Positions 1-5,134 of a stretch of 5,157 nt of DNA are shown piece after piece (position 1 is the stretch's first letter; the number at the start of each line of letters is the position of its first letter). Both the position numbers and the translations under genes were made by a program. The DNA comes from Elusimicrobiota bacterium (GTDB taxonomy: Bacteria > Elusimicrobiota > UBA8919). Below the pieces are notes generated by a model, which searched no databases, had not been told where the DNA came from, and saw only the letters and a program-made list of their open reading frames with translations. The stretch spans positions 1 to 5,157 of the forward strand of contig DMMW01000080.1 of assembly GCA_003452965.1 (NCBI GenBank). Reading direction: 5' to 3'.

Positions 1-30
1 TCGTTCGGTGCGGTTGCTCCGAACTCCGTG
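1..30. repeat. Diverged 3' end of a third 80-bp repeat unit
   Basis: This segment aligns without gaps to the last 30 bases of the perfect units (81-110 and 161-190) at 21 of 30 positions. Six of the nine differences form three compensatory base-pair changes in the hairpin at 3-24. Two more fall in the tetraloop and one lies outside the stem. The rest of the unit lies beyond the window, so the array probably extends upstream. Confidence 0.75.
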
Positions 31-110
31 TGCAAATTATACAGATAATGGTGTTTGCCCCGCTTTGCGGGGTAACATGCTCAGTCGGTCCAGTAGGTCC
101 GACTTCCGCG
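31..110. repeat. 80-bp tandem repeat, unit 1
   Basis: This unit is identical base for base to 111-190. It has 42 G or C in 80 bases, clearly richer than the AT-rich DNA around it. It holds two potential stem-loops. One, at 58-72, has a 6-bp stem CCCCGC/GCGGGG with a TTT loop. The other, at 83-104, has a 6-bp stem AGTCGG/CCGACT, a T-T mismatch, a CC/GG extension and an AGTA loop. The unit length is not a multiple of three, so successive units are read in different frames, which argues against protein coding. I do not recognise a named repeat family. A REP/BIME-like element or a structured leader is possible. Confidence 0.85.
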
Positions 111-190
111 TGCAAATTATACAGATAATGGTGTTTGCCCCGCTTTGCGGGGTAACATGCTCAGTCGGTCCAGTAGGTCCGACTTCCGCG
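111..190. repeat. 80-bp tandem repeat, unit 2
   Basis: This is a perfect second copy, with the GC hairpin at 138-152 and the tetraloop hairpin at 163-184. Repeat identity stops at 190, forty bases before the glycosidase start codon. If transcription enters from upstream, the hairpins lie in the 5' leader of that gene. Neither is followed directly by a T-tract, so they do not look like intrinsic terminators. Confidence 0.85.
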
Positions 191-229
191 TGTTATTTTG
201 GCTTAGTTATTCTATGTAATCTTTTTTTT

Positions 230-2374
230 ATGAAACCTTTATATATAGCATTTGTCTGGCATCAACATCAACCTTATTATAAAAATCCGGAAAATAATGA
301 ATATTTATTGCCGTGGGTACGTCTTCATTGTACAAAAGATTATTACGATATCGCAGCAATTTTAGACAATTATCCTAAAATAAAACAAACATTCAACATA
401 ACTCCTTCTTTAATGGAACAAATAATTGATTATTCGGAAGGTGCAAGCGATGAATTCTTGACTATATCCCGGAAACCAACAAAAACGCTTTCTAAAAATG
501 ACAGAATATTCGTACTTAAAAATTTCTTCATGGTAAATCCATCTACAATGATTGAACCCTATCCAGCATATGATGAATTATTCAAGAGAAGGGGATGGTT
601 TGTTTCGGATGAATATTTAAAAAGAATTGAGCCGTTATTCAGTTTTCAGGATATACTGGATATAATAGTATGGTTTAACCTTGCATGGATTGATCCTTCT
701 TTTCGGCAAAATAATGAAAAAATCAAGAGAATCTTCAACAAAGGGAAAAATTTTACCGAAGAGGACAAACAGATTCTTCTTGATGAAATGCTTAAAATAA
801 TAAACCTTGTGCTTCCAAAACACAAGGAACTGCAAGATAAAGGACAAATAGAAGTTACAACATCGCCGTTTTATCATCCGATATTACCATTATTAATAGA
901 TACAAATATTGCAAAAGTCGGAATGCAGCAAGTAATACTTCCTAGAACAAGATTTCATGTTCCGGAAGATGCGGAAACACAAATAAAAATGGGCATTGAA
1001 TACTACGAAAAGATATTCAGTAAAAAACCAAAGGGTATGTGGCCTTCTGAAGGTTCAGTATCTTCAGATGTTATACCTATGTTTGCCAAAAACAATGTCA
1101 ACTGGATAGCTACCGATGAGGAAATATTATTTAAAACGCTTATTGATTTAAACAGACCTATTGAGGAAATATTATATAGACCATATAGGGTAAATGTTAA
1201 TAACAATAAAATAAATATAATTTTCAGGGACCATAAATTATCCGACCTAATCGGTTTTGTATATCACAAAATGAACCCTGAAGCCGCAGCAAATGATTTT
1301 ATAGATCGCCTTTGTAGAATAAAAAGAACGCTTTGTAAAGATGAAGAACATCTTGTCAGTATAATACTTGATGGCGAAAATTGTTGGGAATATTATAGTA
1401 ACGATGGCATAGATTTCCTAAACGCTCTTTATACAAAATTATCATATGCAGAAAAAAATGGTTATATAACAACCACTGTATCCGATTACATTGAAAAATT
1501 TCCGCCTAAAGAAGAATTAAAGGGTATCTTTCCGGGTTCATGGATTAACGGTAATTTTGGTATATGGATAGGCCATTCTGAAGATAACACTGCTTGGGAC
1601 TATCTTAATCAAACCAGAGTATTTTTAGAAAGCAGAGCTAAATCAGCGGTTCCCGAAAAACTTAAGAAAGCTTGGAAAGAACTTTATATAGCAGAAGGTA
1701 GCGACTGGAACTGGTGGTACGGTTCAGACCATTCTTCTATGAACGATTCAGAATTTGACATGCTTTTTAGATCACATTTAATAAATATATATAAGCTTTT
1801 AAATGAAAAAGTGCCGGATAATCTTTACTTATCAATTAAGAGAAGATGGGAAACAAGCAGCTTTATAAATCCCGTTGATTTTATAAAACCCATAATTGAC
1901 GGTCAGGTTTCCAGTTATTACGAATGGTATAACGCCGGCTTTTACGATGTTGTTAATTCGGGCGGGGCAATGCAACAAACCGATACTATATTAAAAGCGA
2001 TTTACTGGGGGTTTGACGAAACCAACCTTTATTTCAGATTGGATTGCCATTATCCTTATCCCGAAGAAACGGAATTTAAAATAATTTTCATCAAACCGGA
2101 TGAAAAAATATTTAAAATCAATCATAAAAATAACATTGCAACTTTCAACAATAATAAGATTGAAAATAAGATTGAAAGTTTTTCGATAGGCAAAAAAGGA
2201 ATAATTGAGCTTAATCTTAATCTTTCTCTTATAGGTACTTCAATAGGGAATACAATAGAAGTGGTAGTAGTTGCCGAGCAAAAAGGAATTGAAATTGAAA
2301 GATGGCCATACCATTTTTCTATATCTTTCAAACATCCCGATAAAAACTTTCCTAAAGAGTTCTGGTCCGCTTAA
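230..2374 (+). CDS. GH57 family alpha-glucan hydrolase (alpha-amylase/amylopullulanase type)
   Basis: This is a 714-residue cytosolic glycoside hydrolase family 57 enzyme, with no signal peptide. The family's conserved blocks appear in order: HQHQP at residues 11-15, GQIEVTTSPFYHPILPLL at 205-222, GMWPSEGSVS at 269-278, ILDGENCWEYY at 379-389, and SDWNWWYGSDH at 491-501. By family analogy E274 is the nucleophile and D381 the acid/base. The block around 436-459 (GSWI..NFGIWIGHSEDNTAWDYL) and the last block match the amylopullulanase-like branch. From about 540 a beta-rich C-terminal domain follows. The likely substrate is alpha-1,4 or alpha-1,6 glucan such as glycogen or maltodextrin, though the exact specificity cannot be read. 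M75 of the longer open frame is chosen as start because MKPLYIAFVWHQHQP is the usual family N-terminus. No Shine-Dalgarno is visible before it, only a T-tract. No terminator follows. Confidence 0.93.
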   Translation: MKPLYIAFVWHQHQPYYKNPENNEYLLPWVRLHCTKDYYDIAAILDNYPKIKQTFNITPSLMEQIIDYSEGASDEFLTISRKPTKTLSKNDRIFVLKNFFMVNPSTMIEPYPAYDELFKRRGWFVSDEYLKRIEPLFSFQDILDIIVWFNLAWIDPSFRQNNEKIKRIFNKGKNFTEEDKQILLDEMLKIINLVLPKHKELQDKGQIEVTTSPFYHPILPLLIDTNIAKVGMQQVILPRTRFHVPEDAETQIKMGIEYYEKIFSKKPKGMWPSEGSVSSDVIPMFAKNNVNWIATDEEILFKTLIDLNRPIEEILYRPYRVNVNNNKINIIFRDHKLSDLIGFVYHKMNPEAAANDFIDRLCRIKRTLCKDEEHLVSIILDGENCWEYYSNDGIDFLNALYTKLSYAEKNGYITTTVSDYIEKFPPKEELKGIFPGSWINGNFGIWIGHSEDNTAWDYLNQTRVFLESRAKSAVPEKLKKAWKELYIAEGSDWNWWYGSDHSSMNDSEFDMLFRSHLINIYKLLNEKVPDNLYLSIKRRWETSSFINPVDFIKPIIDGQVSSYYEWYNAGFYDVVNSGGAMQQTDTILKAIYWGFDETNLYFRLDCHYPYPEETEFKIIFIKPDEKIFKINHKNNIATFNNNKIENKIESFSIGKKGIIELNLNLSLIGTSIGNTIEVVVVAEQKGIEIERWPYHFSISFKHPDKNFPKEFWSA
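2140..2180 (+). repeat. 12-bp in-frame tandem repeat inside a 9-bp inverted repeat
   Basis: AATAAGATTGAA occurs twice in tandem at 2153-2164 and 2165-2176. It encodes NKIE twice, at residues 642-649 of the glycosidase C-terminal domain. The pair is flanked by an inverted repeat, AACTTTCAA at 2140-2148 and TTGAAAGTT at 2172-2180. The slippage-type duplication keeps the reading frame. Confidence 0.7.
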
Positions 2375-2400
2375 AAAAAATATTTATTATCGAAAATACC

Positions 2401-2429
2401 TTTACAAATCCCGAAATATTCTATATACT
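2401..2429 (+). promoter_or_regulatory. Candidate sigma-70 promoter of the first response regulator
   Basis: TTTACA at 2401-2406 (5 of 6 to the -35 consensus) and TATACT at 2424-2429 (5 of 6 to the -10 consensus) are exactly 17 bp apart. Transcription would start near 2436 and leave a leader of about 146 bases before the ATG at 2582. It lies just after the glycosidase stop, in a 207-bp gap, which suggests the regulator is transcribed separately. AT-rich DNA produces chance matches, so support is moderate. Confidence 0.4.
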
Positions 2430-2564
2430 TTTATTGGGTGAATTAAGGCTTTATAACTTGCTTTTCTATAGTTCTATTTTATTTAATCGCAGGATTTACT
2501 CCGCATTTATTGAGGAAATCAATTGATAATCACTTAAAAAGTATAGTAAATTAGTTTTTCCAAT

Positions 2565-2572
2565 AAAAAGGA
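2565..2572 (+). promoter_or_regulatory. Shine-Dalgarno of the first response regulator
   Basis: AAAAAGGA ends nine bases before the ATG at 2582, a normal spacing. It fixes the start of the first regulator. It is notable because the otherwise identical second gene has nothing comparable in this position. Confidence 0.7.
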
Positions 2573-2581
2573 TAAGTATAT

Positions 2582-3016
2582 ATGCGATATAAAGTCCTTA
2601 TAATCGATGATAATATATGCATCCTTGAAGCATTGAAGGAACTTTTGCTTACTGAAAATATATCAGTAATAACCGCTGAAAATGGTGAAAAAGGGATTGA
2701 TTTAGCGACAAAAACAAAACCTGACGTAATAATTCTTGATTTATTACTACCGGACATAAGCGGTCATAAGGTCCAAAGAATACTAAAACAAGATAGAACC
2801 ACATCCCATATACCTATTTTAATATTAACAGGCACCCAGGTTACCGAAAAAGACCAGGTGTTATGTATAGAGAATGGAGCTTGTGAATATATAACCAAAC
2901 CATTTGACAATGATGTTTTTATTGCCAGATTAAAAAATATATTCCGCTGGCAGGATTACAAATGCAAATTAAAACAAACTATTAAGAAATACGGTTTAGA
3001 AATAAACGAAGATGAA
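2582..3016 (+). repeat. Near-identical receiver duplication, copy 1
   Basis: These 435 bp match 3529-3963 at 431 positions at a fixed offset of 947 bp. Identity begins at the start codon (plus one chance T) and ends abruptly after codon 145, at the start of the winged-helix domain. The four differences are 2875 T/C, 2878 A/T, 2912 G/A and 2930 T/C. Only 2912 changes an amino acid (D111 to N). Confidence 0.97.
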
Positions 3017-3277
3017 CATACAATTAGAATAAAACATAAATTAATCAAACTTACTAAAATAGAATTTGATTTGCTGTATTTATTAATAAAAAAATGTGGG
3101 CAAATATTAAAATATACCGAGCTTCTTGAAACAATTTGGGGTTATGGCAAAAATATAGATACTCGCACCTTAGTAAGTCACATTAGTAATTTGAAAAAGA
3201 AACTCGGTTCAGATTATAATATTGAAACAGTAAGATCTATTGGATATAGATTAACTAAATATAAATACTCTTCTTAA
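2582..3277 (+). CDS. OmpR/PhoB-family response regulator, copy 1
   Basis: This 231-residue two-domain transcription factor is expected to be phosphorylated by a histidine kinase and then bind DNA as a dimer. The receiver spans residues 1-120: acidic pair D9-D10, phosphoacceptor D53 in ILDLLLPD, switch T83, aromatic switch Y103, and K106-P107. E102 and R116 match positions that form an interdomain salt bridge in PhoB-type dimers. A linker follows, then a winged-helix domain from about 136 with the recognition helix in TRTLVSHISNLKKKLG and the wing ending in GYRL. Length is typical and all key residues are present. No kinase gene is nearby, so it is an orphan within this window. Residues 1-145 duplicate those of the next gene, differing at the protein level only at D111. 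Confidence 0.93.
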   Translation: MRYKVLIIDDNICILEALKELLLTENISVITAENGEKGIDLATKTKPDVIILDLLLPDISGHKVQRILKQDRTTSHIPILILTGTQVTEKDQVLCIENGACEYITKPFDNDVFIARLKNIFRWQDYKCKLKQTIKKYGLEINEDEHTIRIKHKLIKLTKIEFDLLYLLIKKCGQILKYTELLETIWGYGKNIDTRTLVSHISNLKKKLGSDYNIETVRSIGYRLTKYKYSS

Positions 3278-3381
3278 AAACTTTTTTTAAAAATATAAAA
3301 TTAATAATATTTTAGCCTTTTCAGACGGATATTCATTTATTTCTCGTCGTTAATACCTGCCCTATTATACCCATAAATAAT

Positions 3382-3402
3382 TTACCTAAAATTTACCAAA
3401 AA
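3382..3402 (+). promoter_or_regulatory. Candidate PhoB/OmpR-type direct-repeat operator before copy 2
   Basis: TTACCTAAAA at 3382-3391 and TTACCAAAAA at 3393-3402 start 11 bp apart and abut the -35 box at 3403. PhoB and OmpR relatives bind tandem half-sites about one helical turn apart, often next to -35. One or both regulators here could therefore act on this promoter. Assigning it to these proteins is inference. Confidence 0.4.
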
Positions 3403-3434
3403 TTGACTCATTCTTGATATTTAAATGCTATAAT
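3403..3434 (+). promoter_or_regulatory. Candidate sigma-70 promoter of the second response regulator
   Basis: TTGACT at 3403-3408 is a near-consensus -35 box. TATAAT at 3429-3434 is a perfect -10 and is preceded by TG plus one base (3426-3428), an extended -10. The spacer is 20 bp, longer than ideal, which an extended -10 or an activator can offset. The predicted start near 3441 leaves a leader of about 88 bases. A second TATAAT at 3439-3444 is an alternative. Confidence 0.5.
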
Positions 3435-3468
3435 TAAGTATAATTTTTAATTCATATCTGACTTATTT

Positions 3469-3473
3469 AAGGA
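3469..3473 (+). promoter_or_regulatory. Displaced Shine-Dalgarno-like AAGGA
   Basis: AAGGA lies in the copy 2 leader but 55 bases before the ATG at 3529, too far to serve it directly. No ATG, GTG or TTG sits at normal spacing; the nearest TTG is at 3488. It may be the stranded ribosome site of the gene that existed before the receiver segment was placed here, or it may be chance. Confidence 0.25.
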
Positions 3474-3528
3474 AAAACATTTTTAATTTGCAAAATATTT
3501 TTAATAATCACATATTATTACTATTCTT

Positions 3529-3963
3529 ATGCGATATAAAGTCCTTATAATCGATGATAATATATGCATCCTTGAAGCATTGAAGGAACTTTTGCTTACT
3601 GAAAATATATCAGTAATAACCGCTGAAAATGGTGAAAAAGGGATTGATTTAGCGACAAAAACAAAACCTGACGTAATAATTCTTGATTTATTACTACCGG
3701 ACATAAGCGGTCATAAGGTCCAAAGAATACTAAAACAAGATAGAACCACATCCCATATACCTATTTTAATATTAACAGGCACCCAGGTTACCGAAAAAGA
3801 CCAGGTGTTATGTATAGAGAACGGTGCTTGTGAATATATAACCAAACCATTTGACAATAATGTTTTTATTGCCAGACTAAAAAATATATTCCGCTGGCAG
3901 GATTACAAATGCAAATTAAAACAAACTATTAAGAAATACGGTTTAGAAATAAACGAAGATGAA
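3529..3963 (+). repeat. Near-identical receiver duplication, copy 2
   Basis: This is the partner of 2582-3016. The flanks are unrelated on both sides: the leader differs from base 3527 backwards, and coding sequence differs from 3964 onwards. The duplicated unit thus corresponds almost exactly to receiver plus linker, without promoter, ribosome site or DNA-binding domain. Confidence 0.97.
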
Positions 3964-4221
3964 AGATATGTTAAAATAAAAGGCAAAATCGTTAACTTAA
4001 CTCAAATTGAAACAGATCTACTATTAACATTAATTAGAAGACATGAACAATTGCTCTCTTATAAATATCTATTAGAAACAACTTTTGGCTATGCTGAGCA
4101 TGTAAATACGCATACTTTAATAACTCATATGTCAAATCTTAGAAAAAAACTTGGCCCGTATTATGCAAAATATATTTTAACTATTAAAGGACTAGGTTAT
4201 AAATTAGTAAAATATATATAA
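3529..4221 (+). CDS. OmpR/PhoB-family response regulator, copy 2
   Basis: This 230-residue regulator has the same receiver as copy 1 (D9, D10, D53, T83, Y103, K106), so the same kinase should be able to phosphorylate both. The one receiver change, D111N, is at the start of helix 5, near the face that forms dimers in this family. From residue 146 the winged-helix domain is a different one, with the recognition helix in THTLITHMSNLRKKLG and the wing ending in GYKL. By eye it shares about 40 of 84 residues with copy 1, so it probably reads different DNA sites. The gene has no Shine-Dalgarno at normal distance; stops and lack of start codons upstream exclude a longer form. It has its own candidate promoter, and no clear terminator follows. 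Confidence 0.92.
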   Translation: MRYKVLIIDDNICILEALKELLLTENISVITAENGEKGIDLATKTKPDVIILDLLLPDISGHKVQRILKQDRTTSHIPILILTGTQVTEKDQVLCIENGACEYITKPFDNNVFIARLKNIFRWQDYKCKLKQTIKKYGLEINEDERYVKIKGKIVNLTQIETDLLLTLIRRHEQLLSYKYLLETTFGYAEHVNTHTLITHMSNLRKKLGPYYAKYILTIKGLGYKLVKYI

Positions 4222-4283
4222 CTATTCCGTATATCCTTAATATACTTATCTCAATTTTACCAAATATCGTATGAACTAACCTG

Positions 4284-4303
4284 TTGCTACCAATTGCTAC
4301 CAA
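4284..4303. repeat. Perfect 10-bp tandem duplication TTGCTACCAA
   Basis: TTGCTACCAA at 4284-4293 is repeated immediately at 4294-4303. The unit resembles the TTRCC/TTGCT half-sites seen elsewhere in the window and is close to one DNA turn long, so it could be a binding site or simple slippage. Confidence 0.7.
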
Positions 4304-4411
4304 ATATTCTGCTAAAAAGTGAATAAACCCATATAATTTCCTGCCATTTCTACACCTTAAATCACAAAATAAAATAATTAAATTAGCCAATTTTACCCCT
4401 AATATGGTTCG

Positions 4412-4427
4412 CATAAGATATCTTATG
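4412..4427. repeat. Perfect 16-bp palindrome
   Basis: CATAAGATATCTTATG equals its own reverse complement, with no spacer. A dimeric DNA-binding protein could use such a site. No promoter elements or gene start can be tied to it. Confidence 0.75.
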
Positions 4428-4542
4428 TTAACTTTAATACCATATATATCATTGGAATGACAGTATATTTTTATATTATAGTATATATAGATATATTGCA
4501 TTTTTAACCAATTATTGAGCTAATATATCATAACTATCAGAA

Positions 4543-4561
4543 CATATATTGAAAATATATG
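4543..4561. repeat. AT-rich 8-bp inverted repeat
   Basis: CATATATT at 4543-4550 and AATATATG at 4554-4561 are perfect inverted arms around GAA. The arms are almost all A and T, so as RNA the hairpin is weak; no T-tract follows. Confidence 0.5.
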
Positions 4562-4590
4562 CTTGGCACTCTAATATATTTAATTTTTCT

Positions 4591-4609
4591 GAATTTTTGC
4601 TTAAAATTC
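4591..4609. repeat. Interrupted palindrome GAATTTT/AAAATTC
   Basis: Arms GAATTTT at 4591-4597 and AAAATTC at 4603-4609 flank TGCTT. Together with 4716-4735 and 4871-4890 it forms a family of AT-rich palindromes whose centre contains GCT or AGC. Confidence 0.5.
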
Positions 4610-4615
4610 TAAAAA

Positions 4616-4638
4616 TTCTAAAAAATCAAATTTTAGAA
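4616..4638. repeat. AT-rich 8-bp inverted repeat TTCTAAAA/TTTTAGAA
   Basis: TTCTAAAA at 4616-4623 pairs with TTTTAGAA at 4631-4638 across a 7-base loop. The stem has one G-C pair, so it is weak as an RNA hairpin and unconvincing as a terminator. Confidence 0.4.
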
Positions 4639-4710
4639 ATTATAAAAATATTTTAAATACATAATTTAGTTAATAAGGGTAGGAACGGTAACAAAAGAAT
4701 TTATGAAAAT

Positions 4711-4738
4711 CTTGCCAAATTTTTGCTAAAATTTGACT
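4711..4738 (+). promoter_or_regulatory. Second copy of the direct-repeat element, ending in TTGACT
   Basis: TTGCCAAAT at 4712 and TTGCTAAAA at 4723 start 11 bp apart and are followed by TTGACT at 4733-4738. Positions 4711-4740 align without gaps to 3381-3410, just before and across the copy 2 -35 box, at 21 of 30 positions. The inner part (4716-4735) is also an interrupted palindrome, CAAATTTT-TGCT-AAAATTTG. No good -10 follows at 16-18 bp, so this looks like a binding site or relic more than a promoter. Confidence 0.4.
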
Positions 4739-4865
4739 GACCAAAAAACACCATGGAATGGCTTAAGACTATACCAGTTACAAAATACGCTCCTTTCCTA
4801 AAATGATGCGGACAAAAGGTTTTAATTACCAAAGAATGAAAAAGGCAGGATAAATACTGCTAAAA

Positions 4866-4890
4866 GTTGGCAAATTTTTAGCAAAATTTC
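4866..4890 (+). promoter_or_regulatory. Third copy of the direct-repeat/palindrome element
   Basis: TTGGCAAAT at 4867 and TTAGCAAAA at 4878 again start 11 bp apart, followed by TTCAAA at 4888 where the other copies have TTGACT. Bases 4871-4890 read CAAATTTT-TAGC-AAAATTTC, nearly the palindrome at 4716-4735. No -10 box is evident. Confidence 0.35.
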
Positions 4891-4921
4891 AAACACAACG
4901 GAAGCAAACAATTAAATTTCC

Positions 4922-4934
4922 CTAAAATTTGACA
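4922..4934 (+). promoter_or_regulatory. Partial element with a consensus -35 box
   Basis: CTAAAATTTGAC at 4922-4933 repeats exactly the 12 bases at 4726-4737. It contains a perfect TTGACA at 4929-4934. The bases at -10 spacing (TAAGTA at 4952-4957) match poorly, so promoter activity is doubtful. Confidence 0.25.
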
Positions 4935-4942
4935 ATATTTTC

Positions 4943-5039
4943 GCAAAGAGATAAGTAATAGATTGGAACCAAAAAAAGATGAAGAGAAGTAATAAAAAAA
5001 TGGAAAAAAGAGATGGGAAAAATAGATAAAGAGGCGAAA
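4943..5039 (+). other. Purine-rich strand segment
   Basis: Over roughly 97 bases the plus strand is more than 80 percent purine; 4971-5030 has only seven pyrimidines in 60. The only start-to-stop frame, 4979-5029, would give 16 mostly charged residues and has no ribosome site. No function is assigned. Confidence 0.6.
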
Positions 5040-5134
5040 TAATTAATTTTACCGTCTATAAATGTGTAATATTTGCCAAAAAAAGGCTGGATTGTGTGCC
5101 GTTATTCCTGCATGATATTAACCCGACTAACCAT

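Noticed and set aside
58..72. GC hairpin as intrinsic terminator
   Set aside because: The CCCCGC/GCGGGG stem is followed by TAACATGC, not a T-tract, and it recurs inside every repeat unit.
31..190. CRISPR-like array
   Set aside because: The 80-bp units are contiguous and identical with no unique spacers between shorter repeats, and no cas gene is present.
8..229. 74-residue N-terminal extension of the glycosidase
   Set aside because: It translates the noncoding-looking 80-bp repeat in shifting frames, and the GH57 N-terminus MKPLYIAFVWHQHQP begins naturally at 230.
635..2331. Minus-strand open frames opposite the glycosidase (635-877, 1003-1206, 2122-2331)
   Set aside because: They lie inside a well-supported gene and have no family-like sequence.
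3275..3300. Terminator after regulator copy 1
   Set aside because: The possible stem is A and T only (TTAAAAA/TTTTTAA) and too weak to call.
3469..3550. Leader peptide from ATT or TTG after AAGGA, overlapping the copy 2 start
   Set aside because: It needs a rare start codon or poor spacing, and its composition is only that of AT-rich DNA.
2551..3704. Paired minus-strand frames at 2551-2757 and 3501-3704 sharing most of their sequence
   Set aside because: Their similarity only mirrors the duplicated receiver DNA on the other strand.
4184..4501. 105-residue minus-strand frame overlapping the end of regulator copy 2
   Set aside because: It overlaps a real gene, starts with low-complexity MQYIYIYYNIKIY, lacks a clear ribosome site and resembles no family I know.
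4753..4806. 17-residue frame MEWLKTIPVTKYAPFLK
   Set aside because: Its composition looks protein-like, but it has no ribosome site and no extension in any frame, so a gene or remnant cannot be claimed.
4979..5029. 16-residue basic peptide frame in the purine-rich segment
   Set aside because: It is explained by purine bias and has no ribosome site.
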